Below, piece after piece: positions 38,415 to 46,905 of a stretch of DNA of 64,000 bases (positions within the stretch are counted from its first letter, which is position 1; each line of letters starts with the position of its first letter). The notes under the pieces were generated by a model that searched no databases, had not been told where the DNA came from, and saw nothing but the letters and a program-made list of their open reading frames with translations. Made by a program: the position numbers and the translations under genes. The stretch comes from Halotia branconii CENA392 (GTDB taxonomy: Bacteria > Cyanobacteriota > Cyanobacteriia > Cyanobacteriales > Nostocaceae): positions 3,513,455-3,577,454 of the forward strand of contig NZ_CP124543.1 in NCBI RefSeq assembly GCF_029953635.1. The letters are read 5' to 3'.

Positions 38415-39353
38415 ATGATTGAACGGTTTTCTATTTCCCAACCAAGGGTGTTTTCTAGACTCACCAGACTGACTCAGATAACTTTGAGCGCTGCTTTTGC
38501 ACTTAATCTATGGGCAAATCCATCTCTTGCTGGCGATCCATTTCGGACTAGAGAACCTCATAAAATTGGCGACAAAACAGAAGCAGCTTTTAAAGCTATT
38601 TTCCAACAGGGCGACTATCCAGCGGCACAGCGTTACTTAAAAGAAGCACTATCTAGTGAATCAAATGAGCCTCTAGCTTATGCTATGAGAGCATCTTTAG
38701 CGTACACTAATAACGATTTTGCTGCATTAGATGATTACAGTCGCAAAACCCTAGAAACTGGAGAAAAGCTAATTGAGGCTGATCCATTAAGAGGCAATTT
38801 ATACACTGCTGTTGGTCATTTTTTTGAAGGGGCAGCAGTTCTAAATCGTGAAGGTACAGTTAAAGGAGCGCCAAAAGCTTTAAGTAGGCTACGGCAAGTC
38901 TATCAATATTTAGACAAAGCAGAAGCGATCGCTCCTAAAGATCCAGAATTGAATTTGGTTAAAGGCTATATGGATGTAATGTTAGCCGTGAGTCTACCTT
39001 TTGCCAATCCGGATGAAGCAATTCAACGACTAGAGACAAATGCGGCTCCTGAGTATTTAGCTAATCGCGGTATTGCCCTTGCTTATCGGGATTCAAAACA
39101 GTACTCTCAGGCATTGGATTATGCTAACCGGGCTTTAAAATCAACATCAGACAATCCAGAAATTTATTATCTCAAAGCCCAAATCCTCAAGGAAAAGGGT
39201 AAAAAAGAAAAAAGCCAGCAAATGATGCAAGAAGCGATCGCTAATTTTGACAAAGCCCTCACTAAAAAATCCCAACTTCCAGCCAATTTAGTCAAACAAA
39301 TTGAAAGTGAACGTAATGGTGCTGTTAATGGTCTCAAAAATTTAGGTGGCTAA
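38415..39353 (+). CDS. Exported TPR protein (Sll0314-like)
   Basis: A 312-residue protein with an N-terminal signal peptide ending near NPSLAGDPF. Helical pairs follow with TPR-like spacing: AFKAIFQQGDYPAAQRYLKEAL, PLAYAMRASLAYTNNDF, and near the C-terminus YLANRGIALAYRDSKQYSQALDYANRALK and YYLKAQILKEKGKKEKS. It looks like the periplasmic or lumenal TPR family typified by Synechocystis Sll0314. A binding-scaffold role is likely; no partner can be named. Confidence 0.8.
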   Translation: MIERFSISQPRVFSRLTRLTQITLSAAFALNLWANPSLAGDPFRTREPHKIGDKTEAAFKAIFQQGDYPAAQRYLKEALSSESNEPLAYAMRASLAYTNNDFAALDDYSRKTLETGEKLIEADPLRGNLYTAVGHFFEGAAVLNREGTVKGAPKALSRLRQVYQYLDKAEAIAPKDPELNLVKGYMDVMLAVSLPFANPDEAIQRLETNAAPEYLANRGIALAYRDSKQYSQALDYANRALKSTSDNPEIYYLKAQILKEKGKKEKSQQMMQEAIANFDKALTKKSQLPANLVKQIESERNGAVNGLKNLGG

Positions 39354-39474
39354 TTGAATATAGGGCACTTGTACTGAGCGTAGCCGAAGTATGGGGCATG
39401 GGGCATAGGCGATTTATTGTTTCCTATACCCTGTTCCTCATTTTTAGATAGAATTATCTGTAAAGTATTAAAAA
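39354..39474. repeat. Intergenic repeat block with hairpin
   Basis: ACTGAGCGTAGCCGAAGTAT (about 39373-39392) followed by GGGGCATGGGGCATAGG facing TCCTATACCCTGTTCC. It combines two repeat families of this window and may terminate both converging genes. Confidence 0.6.
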
Positions 39475-40479
39475 TTAAATTGATTCAAACATATTTACGA
39501 GGCGATATCCTCTTGTATACAAAGGAACTGGAGCATTAGGATTCTGCTTGCCTTTAGATTGTTTAATACTTTCATCAAATACAATTAGCGTTTCTTTACC
39601 AACCTTTAGCCACTCTTCATAAGGCACACTCATATCTGCTTCAATACCATCTACACTAGGCGCTACCATTGCCCGATAGGCTTCATTGAATTTTCTACGG
39701 AACCGGAAATCTAAAGAAATTCTCAGTCCTTCAGCTTTTCTTCTGACTGTTTGGTGTAATCCACGGGCATCATTAAAATACATAGTACCCTGTTGCAGTT
39801 GTGCCTCTGTGTAAGAAACAACCATTGGAATATCTTGACCTTCGTTGAAATCTGACATTACTCGCATCGCCTCTAGTTCCATTTGGCGGGGCATTTCACC
39901 GGCTTCAATAGTTATATTATTAATGTCACCAAATAATGGCAAAACTACCACAGTTGCATCAGCAGGAACACCTGCCCACACGTCGCTATGACATTTTGAA
40001 CTAGTAAAAGGTAAGCGCAGCTTTTCTGCATCAGTCTGACCATAAACCATACGTAAATTTACTGGTAAATCTACGGCATCAATCAAGTCATTTGCTCCCA
40101 GTTGACAGAAAGCTTCAGCAACACTTTTTTGAAAAAGGTTAAATGCCAGAGTATGCTCTCGTTTGGGCATTAATAAACCAGTCCCAGTATAGTTAGGCAA
40201 ATTATTTCTTGCTTCTAACAATCGCTCAAGCATTTCAGCTTCCGAAAGAATAATAGGACTATTGAGACATGCTGAGATATAACCTGCGGCTGCAACTCGG
40301 ATTTGTTGGAATAACTCAGGCTTTAATGTGTGTTCAAATAGCAGTCTATAATCGCGCCTTGTAGCAATTCTATCTGCAAGTTCATCAAATAGCTGATCAC
40401 CAAGCCAAGAAAATGCGATCGCCCGATCATCTTGTAATTGATCATGTACTAATGCTTCTGTTAAAAGTCCTTCTGTCAT
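39475..40479 (-). CDS. Putative HxD/H non-heme iron oxygenase-like protein
   Basis: A protein of about 334 residues with no firm family name. KCHSDVWAG (His-x-Asp) followed about 76 residues later by LHQTVRRKAEGLRISLDFRF (His, then Arg 11 residues on) has the order of the Fe(II)/2-oxoglutarate oxygenase facial triad plus the 2OG-binding Arg. The regions between (VVVLPLFGDINNITIEAGEM, GTMYFNDARG) fit a double-stranded beta-helix. The ATG at 40479 has GGAAAAG at good spacing. It is divergent from the methyltransferase/diiron oxidase pair and may work with it. The function is inferred only. Confidence 0.65.
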   Translation of the reverse strand: MTEGLLTEALVHDQLQDDRAIAFSWLGDQLFDELADRIATRRDYRLLFEHTLKPELFQQIRVAAAGYISACLNSPIILSEAEMLERLLEARNNLPNYTGTGLLMPKREHTLAFNLFQKSVAEAFCQLGANDLIDAVDLPVNLRMVYGQTDAEKLRLPFTSSKCHSDVWAGVPADATVVVLPLFGDINNITIEAGEMPRQMELEAMRVMSDFNEGQDIPMVVSYTEAQLQQGTMYFNDARGLHQTVRRKAEGLRISLDFRFRRKFNEAYRAMVAPSVDGIEADMSVPYEEWLKVGKETLIVFDESIKQSKGKQNPNAPVPLYTRGYRLVNMFESI

Positions 40480-40925
40480 CATCTTTTCCAAATAACTTAT
40501 CTGTTCAAAGTTAGTTCGTTGTTACAAACGAATGCTTTATTAAAAACTAACTATTTTTATTTGCTTTATCTTCGTAAAAATTACTGTTTACTTTTGATGT
40601 TTAGCTTCAGCAGAACATTAAATATTGGTGCTTTTAGTGAAATCTCTATAAAGCTTAAATTACCAACATAGAAAATATATTGAAAAAATATAAAGTAAAG
40701 CTTTAATTTTGCCAATTTTGTTTAAGGAATAAAAAAGTTGAGCGTAGTTAAGTTGTTGATGTCTGATGTCTACTATATTTTCTAGTCAAAAATAAACTTA
40801 GTAAAAAATTAAGTAAAAATAACATTCACACACAAAACTAGTAAATGTTAAAACTAAACTCATTCAGCAGATATATTTAGGATGATTAAAATATATATTT
40901 CCAAAATAAAAATAACCAAGTAAAA
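40480..40925. promoter_or_regulatory. Divergent AT-rich control region of the oxygenase locus
   Basis: About 445 bases, very AT-rich, between divergently transcribed genes. It contains an AAGCTTAAAT / AAGCTTTAATTT pair (about 40651 and 40703) and a GTTGAGCGTAG repeat fragment at about 40738. It must hold both promoters. No operator was identified with confidence. Confidence 0.4.
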
Positions 40926-41696
40926 ATGTCAATGTTCAATAATAAAAACTTAACTAAAAACCTATATAATCACACAGCATCAGATTGGGTTAGAGAACAA
41001 GCTATTTCTCTCTCAGATTTTACAGCACGTCCTTTTGTACTAGAAATGTGTGAGCCTATTAATCAAATGCAAGTCCTCGATTTAGGCTGTGGTGAAGGGT
41101 ATTGCAGTCGAGAATTATGCCGACGTGGGGCTGCACAAGTATATGGAATAGACCTTTCTCAAAGCATGATTGAAGCAGCACGCTTGCAAGAATCAAAAGA
41201 TGCTCTAGGTATTAAATATGAAATAGGATGTGCTACTAATCTCCAACAGTTTGGTAATGGCGAAATAGACTTGGTTGTTGCAGTTTTTTTGTTTAATTAT
41301 TTGACAACTGCTCAGACCCAAGAATGTATGACAGAAATTGCACGAGTACTTCGTCCTGGTGGTCGATTTGTATTCAGTGTTCCTCATCCATCTTTTCCCT
41401 TTATGCGAGAGCCAGCATATCCATTCTATTTTCAAGTTGAAAATAAAGGCTACTTTAGCAAACGAGATCAACAATTCCCCGGTCGTATTTGGAAACGGGA
41501 TAATTCTTGGCTAAATGTGCAATTGATTCACAAAACTCTGGAAGATTACTTTAATGCTCTGAAGTTTGCCACTTTCAATACGATGCCAATTCTAAAAGAA
41601 TTACGTGTGACTCCAGAACACGTTGCATTAGATGAAGCATTCTTTAGTCCTTTGCTTGATATACCTCTCCATTTAGCAATACAAGTATCGAAATAA
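40926..41696 (+). CDS. Class I SAM-dependent methyltransferase
   Basis: A 256-residue small-molecule methyltransferase of the UbiE/Methyltransf_11 type: motif I VLDLGCGEGYCSREL (residues 50-64), acidic loop VYGIDLSQSMIEAAR, and motif post-II IARVLRPGGRFVFSVPHPSFPF. The C-terminal half has an aromatic-rich cap (AYPFYFQVENKGYFSKRDQQFPGRIW). It is 5 nt upstream of a diiron-oxidase gene, so the two act in one pathway. The substrate is unknown. Confidence 0.9.
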   Translation: MSMFNNKNLTKNLYNHTASDWVREQAISLSDFTARPFVLEMCEPINQMQVLDLGCGEGYCSRELCRRGAAQVYGIDLSQSMIEAARLQESKDALGIKYEIGCATNLQQFGNGEIDLVVAVFLFNYLTTAQTQECMTEIARVLRPGGRFVFSVPHPSFPFMREPAYPFYFQVENKGYFSKRDQQFPGRIWKRDNSWLNVQLIHKTLEDYFNALKFATFNTMPILKELRVTPEHVALDEAFFSPLLDIPLHLAIQVSK

Positions 41697-41701
41697 ATAT
41701 T

Positions 41702-42427
41702 ATGTCATCCTTAATAAAACATTCTTTTGGTGAAATCACGCTTAATCATCCTCTATGGAATCATCAGTTCCTGACTCGTTGTAGTACTGGAAATTTATCC
41801 CTTACAGATGTACAGATACTAGCTGTGCAGATGTACAAATTTTCTAAGGAATTTAATCGTATTTTAGCCAGTATCTTGTCTTGTTGCCCAGATGACGCTG
41901 CTCAGTTAGTCATCTTAGAGAATCTATTTGATGAAATGGGACAAGGAGATATAAGTCAATCTCATCCAGAATTGTTTCGTCGATTTACCCGCGCACTTGG
42001 TATTGATGACAGCACTTTAGCAGCACTACCAACTACACCAGAAACTCGTGCTTTAATTGAAACTTACTTAAGGATTCCATATCAATATGGCTACTTAGCC
42101 GCCTTAGGTGCAGTCTGTTATGCTTCCGAAGGAATTGTTAGCTCTTTATACACGCAACTATATAAGGGAATTGTCGGAACTGCCCCCTTACCCAAAGAAT
42201 CCCTGATTTTTTTTGAAGTTCATATTGATGTGGATGATAGTCATGCTGCAAAATTAGCAGCAGTAATTGAACCTCATATCACTATGAGTAATGAGGATAT
42301 CAATATTAAGGTCAAGCTAGCTATTGTAGAAGCAATGGATGCCCGCGTTCAATTTTTTAATGGAATTGAACGTCAAATTTCTAACTATAATTTCTGTCCT
42401 CCTCCTTCACTTCTTTTGAATACATAA
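41702..42427 (+). CDS. Heme-oxygenase-like diiron oxidase (HDO) family protein
   Basis: A 241-residue all-helical protein with the residue pattern of iron-containing heme-oxygenase-like oxidases (PF14518 type): Glu78 in NLFDEMGQGD, His88, Glu143 in CYASEGIVSSLY, His174, Asp178 and His181 in FEVHIDVDDSHA. That is the three-His/three-carboxylate set of this group, whose known members cleave or N-oxygenate amino-acid-derived substrates. It is coupled to the methyltransferase gene (5-nt gap). The product is unknown. Confidence 0.82.
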   Translation: MSSLIKHSFGEITLNHPLWNHQFLTRCSTGNLSLTDVQILAVQMYKFSKEFNRILASILSCCPDDAAQLVILENLFDEMGQGDISQSHPELFRRFTRALGIDDSTLAALPTTPETRALIETYLRIPYQYGYLAALGAVCYASEGIVSSLYTQLYKGIVGTAPLPKESLIFFEVHIDVDDSHAAKLAAVIEPHITMSNEDINIKVKLAIVEAMDARVQFFNGIERQISNYNFCPPPSLLLNT

Positions 42428-42619
42428 CTTTAGATAAAGGAAAAGGGTGTAAATACTGATGCATATATACCTAATTATAGCATTAAAATTCAAAAAATGA
42501 GTGTTAGTTTTCTCGGATTTAAAGCTATAAATATTAACCGTTGAAAATTTTGTCATTTAAACAACTGCTGTAGTAATTAAATTGACAAATAAGTTGGGTA
42601 TAAGTTGGAGGAGGCTTCT

Positions 42620-43171
42620 ATGTATGGATTGGTAAATAAGGCGATTCATGATATGGTATGTAATCGCTTTGGTGAAGAAGTTTGGCAAGAAATTAAGCAG
42701 AAATCCGAGGTAAATGTAGAAGTTTTCATTAGTATGGAAGGCTATCCTGATGATGTGACTCATAGGTTAGTGAAAGCAGCTAGTATTGTTTTAGGTTTAT
42801 CTGCTTCAGAGATTATGCAAGCCTTCGGAGAATTTTGGGTGCAATATACATCCGAAGAAGGCTATGGCGAGATGATGGATATGAGTGGGGAGACACTACC
42901 TGAGTTTTTAGAAAATCTAGACAATCTTCATGCTCGTGTGGGAGTTAGCTTTCCTAAGCTTCAACCTCCATCGTTTGAGTGTAGCGATATGGAGGAAGAT
43001 TCTCTAAGTTTACACTATCGCTCTAGCAGAGAGGGGCTAACTCCAATGATTGTTGGCTTGGTCAAGGGTTTGGGAACAAGGTTTGAAACAGAAGTTGATA
43101 TCACCCAAACTCAGAGTCGAGATGATGGTGCTGAACACGATGAGTTTTTAGTGAAATATAAACCACACTGA
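42620..43171 (+). CDS. H-NOX heme-based gas sensor
   Basis: A 183-residue soluble heme protein sensing NO (or O2). His104 in NLHARVGVSF is the proximal heme ligand, and Tyr133-x-Ser135-x-Arg137 (YRSSR) is the diagnostic heme-propionate motif. The start MYGLVNKAIHDMV is typical. The ATG at 42620 has a strong GGAGGAGG site 13-5 nt upstream. It forms a two-gene operon with the HNOBA kinase 11 nt downstream. Whether it binds O2 cannot be said from the sequence alone. Confidence 0.96.
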   Translation: MYGLVNKAIHDMVCNRFGEEVWQEIKQKSEVNVEVFISMEGYPDDVTHRLVKAASIVLGLSASEIMQAFGEFWVQYTSEEGYGEMMDMSGETLPEFLENLDNLHARVGVSFPKLQPPSFECSDMEEDSLSLHYRSSREGLTPMIVGLVKGLGTRFETEVDITQTQSRDDGAEHDEFLVKYKPH

Positions 43172-43182
43172 GGGCTACAAAA

Positions 43183-44631
43183 ATGGTTCCTCCTCACCTC
43201 ACTCTTTCGCCAGAATTATTTGCCAGGGCTTTTCCATTCCATTTTGCATTTAATCGTAAGCGAGAAATTTTGCAGGCTGGAGATGTTTTAGAGCGTGTCA
43301 GTTCTAGCTCATTAGTTGGCAGTCAAATTGAACAGCATTTTAATATTAATCGTCCAAATATTGCAGTTGATTTTGACACCATTAATAAAAAATCACGCTC
43401 TCTTTTTCTTTTGGAATTTATCCATAATGGAATGCATCTCAAGGGTCAAATGATATATCAGCAAGACCAGGAAGTTATCTTTTTTCTAGGCTCTCCTTGG
43501 GTAACTGATACAGCCAGCCTAGCTCCTCTTGGCATTAAACTGAAAGATTTTGCAATTCATGACCCAATTACTGATTTTCTCTTTCTATTACAAGCTAAAA
43601 ATGCTGCTCTAGCTGATACTGAAAAATTAACTACAGAACTCACCCATCAACGTACAGAATTGCAGAGTACGCTAAAAATTAAGGAGCATCTAACTAAAAT
43701 TGCCCAAATGCAGGCTCAAAAACTGGAACAATCTCTTGAAGAACTCCAGAAAACCCAAGCCCAATTGATTCAGGCTGAAAAAATGTCCAGTTTAGGACAA
43801 TTAGTTGCAGGAATAGCTCACGAGATTAACAATCCAGTTAACTTCATTTATGGCAATTTAAAATACATTAATGATTATACTAAAGACTTACTAAAGCTCG
43901 TGCTTCTTTATCAAAAATTTTATAAAAATCCTGAACCAGAAATTCAAAGTTTTATCAAAGTCATTGATTTAGATTTTGTACTTGACGACTTGCCTAAAAT
44001 TATAAATTCTATGCAAGTAGGAACCGAACGTATCACAGAAATTGTTTTATCTCTGCGTAACTTTTCTCGTCTTGATGAGGCAGATATGAAAAGGGTTGAT
44101 ATTCATCAAGGTATTGATAGTACATTACTAATTCTACAGAGTCGGCTTAAAGAAAAAGCTGAACATTGTAAAATTGAAGTTGTCAATAATTATGGAAATT
44201 TACCTTTAGTCGATTGTTATCCTGGTCAACTAAATCAAGTATTCATGAATATTCTTAGTAATGCAATTGATGCATTAGATAGCCGTAACAGTGAATGTTC
44301 TATTACAGAAATTCGAGATAATCCTAATAAAATTACAATTACTACAGAAGTTTTAAAAACAAATTGTATTGCTGTCCGAATTGCTGATAATGGTTTAGGT
44401 ATGACAGAAGCAGTTAAAAAACGACTGTTTGATCCATTTTTTACAACTAAACCTGTAGGTAAGGGTACAGGCTTGGGTTTATCAATCAGCTATCAGATTG
44501 TAGTGGAAAAGCATAAGGGAAAATTAAAGTGTGTATCACAACTCGGTAAGGGTACAGAGTTTTGTATTGAAATACCTTTATCGACAAACGATCAAGCTGC
44601 TAATTATTTTCAATCACTCAGTTTGGTTTAA
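43183..44631 (+). CDS. HNOBA-domain histidine kinase, H-NOX partner
   Basis: A 482-residue soluble kinase. Residues 1-145 form the heme-NO-binding-associated domain (SPELFARAFPFHFAFNRKREILQAGD...), then a coiled coil (about 145-200), then the transmitter with H-box GIAHEINNP (His213), N-box NILSNAIDALD, G1 DNGLGM and G2 GKGTGLGLS. The kinase core closely parallels that of the multi-PAS kinase at 12300. It has no attached receiver and no adjacent response regulator. H-NOX bound to gas is expected to inhibit or release this kinase. Confidence 0.95.
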   Translation: MVPPHLTLSPELFARAFPFHFAFNRKREILQAGDVLERVSSSSLVGSQIEQHFNINRPNIAVDFDTINKKSRSLFLLEFIHNGMHLKGQMIYQQDQEVIFFLGSPWVTDTASLAPLGIKLKDFAIHDPITDFLFLLQAKNAALADTEKLTTELTHQRTELQSTLKIKEHLTKIAQMQAQKLEQSLEELQKTQAQLIQAEKMSSLGQLVAGIAHEINNPVNFIYGNLKYINDYTKDLLKLVLLYQKFYKNPEPEIQSFIKVIDLDFVLDDLPKIINSMQVGTERITEIVLSLRNFSRLDEADMKRVDIHQGIDSTLLILQSRLKEKAEHCKIEVVNNYGNLPLVDCYPGQLNQVFMNILSNAIDALDSRNSECSITEIRDNPNKITITTEVLKTNCIAVRIADNGLGMTEAVKKRLFDPFFTTKPVGKGTGLGLSISYQIVVEKHKGKLKCVSQLGKGTEFCIEIPLSTNDQAANYFQSLSLV

Positions 44632-44691
44632 TAAATATCCTGACTTTGATATGCTGGTTTTCAGTGAGAGTAGTTGAGATATTTGACCGAA

Positions 44692-45144
44692 ATGCAAATT
44701 CAGTTCCGCGAATTTAATCCATTTGATGTATGGATTTGGCTGAAATTTAGCACCATACCTTCGGGGCAGGAAAAGCAATATGTGGAAGAGGTTTTCAATT
44801 CCTGGTTTTATCTAGGTAAATTGGGTGCTTTTAATGCCGAAAATCTCCAGGTACAAGAAACAGGAGTTGATCTGAGCTACACGCCTTATGATCCGCAAGG
44901 GTATGACAAAAGCTTGCTAGCGCTAATGCACAACATGGGTGAGCTTGAATATGAAGGACAATGGGCGCGTTGCTGGTTTGACTTGGGAACTAGTGATGCG
45001 ATCGCTTTGGATATTCTCATTAATGCCCTAACACAGCTAAGTGAGGAATATGTAGCTATTGAAGAATTGTACCTGGGCGGCGAAAATGAAGACTGGCCTA
45101 TCGAAGATAGCGATAGCCGTTCTTACTCTATTTATGACAATTAA
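44692..45144 (+). CDS. DUF3531 family protein
   Basis: A 150-residue soluble acidic protein (MQIQFREFNPFDVWIWLKF..., VDLSYTPYDPQGYDKSLLALMHNMGELEYEGQWARCWFDLGTSDA in pieces) of the DUF3531 family shared by cyanobacteria and plant plastids. Function is unknown to me. The ATG at 44692 is chosen; a start six codons upstream is possible. It is followed by the Nudix gene with a 12-nt gap, so both are probably co-transcribed. Confidence 0.8.
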   Translation: MQIQFREFNPFDVWIWLKFSTIPSGQEKQYVEEVFNSWFYLGKLGAFNAENLQVQETGVDLSYTPYDPQGYDKSLLALMHNMGELEYEGQWARCWFDLGTSDAIALDILINALTQLSEEYVAIEELYLGGENEDWPIEDSDSRSYSIYDN

Positions 45145-45156
45145 TTAATTACAAAA

Positions 45157-45588
45157 ATGAACAAACCAGGTGAAATTCGGCTGTTAGCCTTGGGGTTGAT
45201 TCGAGATGGCGATCGCATCTTTGTTTCTGAAGGCTACGACCCCGTAAAACAAGAAACATTTTATCGCGCTTTGGGTGGTGGGGTTGACTTCGGCGAAACC
45301 AGTCGTGCAGCTTTAGAACGAGAATTTCAAGAAGAAATTCAAGCAGATTTAACAAATATTCGCTATTTAGGTTGTATCGAAAACTTGTTTACATTTAATG
45401 GTAGACAAGGGCATGAAATTATTCAGCTGTATCAATGTGATTTTGCTGACCCCAAGTTTTACCAATTAGAAAGCTTAATATTTTCTGAGTCAGAAACTCA
45501 TAAACACAAAGCACTTTGGATAGACATTGCTCGTTTCAAATCTGGGAAGTTTAGATTAGTGCCGGAAGTGTTTTTTGAATACTTGTAA
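45157..45588 (+). CDS. Nudix hydrolase
   Basis: A 143-residue pyrophosphatase of the Nudix superfamily. The box GGGVDFGETSRAALEREFQEEI (in which G-x5-E-x7-RE-x2-EE-x fits) is intact. The C-terminal half (HEIIQLYQCDFADPKFYQL, HKALWIDIARF) is the usual beta-rich remainder. The substrate is not determinable. It lies just upstream of the IS1634 remnant in convergent orientation. Confidence 0.9.
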   Translation: MNKPGEIRLLALGLIRDGDRIFVSEGYDPVKQETFYRALGGGVDFGETSRAALEREFQEEIQADLTNIRYLGCIENLFTFNGRQGHEIIQLYQCDFADPKFYQLESLIFSESETHKHKALWIDIARFKSGKFRLVPEVFFEYL

Positions 45589-45637
45589 ATATTGGGGCAA
45601 TTTTTTTATAAAAACAATATTACAAGAAGCAAGAGAA

Positions 45638-46637
45638 TTAGTGTTGTGCCTTATATTCACGCAAAACATCTTCGTCGCTAAGTTCGTTGGCATCAAGAAC
45701 ATTGGTGGCAAGAATAAACCTACCAGCCTGTTCTCTGGCAATGGTAATTACAGTTTCTTTGGGTATAATTTCAGCTTGAATTTGGTAAATTAGGGTAGGT
45801 TGAGAATCCTTATGGGGCAATACGATATCCTGGGATTTTAGTTGGTATAAATGCATCAATACTGATATTTCCTAACAGTTCTTTGGCAGCAGTTAGGGTT
45901 GCAGAAACTCGAGATACCCATTTTAATGAGATCATCATCTGCAAATTATCTTCAGTGTAAAGGGCTGCATCGGCAACAAATAAACCGTCTATTTGCCATT
46001 GTTTGTGGAAGTCAGTAATGAGTTTTCCAAACATGGCTGAATCTACTTCATTCCCATCTGCAACTCTTAAATATAAGGGTATATCTCCATCTCCACTACA
46101 CATCAGGTAAAGGATAAATTGTTTCAAATCTGGTCGATGATCTCTAGAATAACCATATGTAATTGTAATTAATCCTGATTCGGCTTCGGCTTCATCATCA
46201 GTATCAGTTTGATAATTTACATGTACAGCAAATGAACTAGAATCCAGGTGGAAGCTGTCCATTTTCACTCCAAATTTACCTGCTGCTGATAGTGCAACTC
46301 GGATGAAAATTTCCGTTAATCCTGCATCATACAGTTTGTCTAAAACTCTTCCTAAGCGGTCATCGTTTAAATGTTCTGGTTGTATCCCCTCTCCCAATAA
46401 ATGTTCGGTCGCAATCCCTTCAAAAAATTTCTCAAATAGATATAGTGGCGCACTGACAAAGCCTAAACCGTTGATAATCATTGCTTTGATCACCTGACCT
46501 GCACTGATGATTTCTTGAGGATGAGTTCCAAGTAGTTGGTCAATTTGCTCAACCAAACCCATTTCATCAATAATCCCTGCCACTATGCCCAAGTGATCGA
46601 TATCTTGTACTTTGATTTGTGATGCTGAAACACTCAT
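45638..46637 (-). pseudogene. IS1634-type transposase with internal deletion and missing end
   Basis: The frame from the ATG at 46637 (MSVSASQIKVQDIDHLGIVAG..., the DUF4277-type N-terminus) runs through the catalytic first half and ends early at 45810 (...IPGYRIAP). The C-terminal region continues in another frame (YQIQAEIIPKETVITIAREQ and AGRFILATNVLDANELSDED, stop at 45638). Full-length family members have about 100 residues between these parts and more after EYKAQ, so there is an internal deletion with a frameshift plus loss of the 3' end. It cannot make a full transposase. Confidence 0.85.
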
Positions 46638-46805
46638 TTTTCAAAAATACAACATTTTGCAATTACACCTGCGGAATGTAGTACTTTGTCAAGATAATTT
46701 TGCTGGGTTAATGTGAAAAAGTCCAGTTCTTTTCTCCCCCTGCTTTCCCTGCTTCCCCTGCTTCCCCTGCCTGCCTCCACCTGTCATTTTTGGGTTGACA
46801 GACCA
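45638..46805 (-). mobile_element. Truncated IS1634-type insertion sequence
   Basis: The upstream end is intact: reading inward on the minus strand from 46805 it begins TGGTCTGTCAACCCAAAAAT, followed by tandem GGGGAAGCA-type purine repeats (about 46735-46770). No matching inverted end is found past the transposase remnant, so the other terminus is gone. A second copy of the same outer end lies at 9158-9251. Confidence 0.8.
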
Positions 46806-46853
46806 GTAGGTTTAATTCCTTGTTTCAGCAAACTTTACCGTCCCATAAAATGA

Positions 46854-46887
46854 ATTTCCCGTTGTTAGTGTACTAACAACGGGAAAT
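46854..46887 (-). terminator. Perfect 15-bp hairpin after the Ser/Thr-rich protein gene
   Basis: ATTTCCCGTTGTTAG and its perfect complement CTAACAACGGGAAAT enclose a 4-nt loop. The minus-strand gene ends 19 nt before it. It also stands near the intact end of the IS remnant. Confidence 0.7.
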
Positions 46888-46905
46888 AATACAATTTTCT
46901 GTAAA

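Noticed and set aside
45575..45793. Plus-strand frame across the IS remnant boundary
   Set aside because: The minus strand carries recognisable transposase sequence in the same bases.
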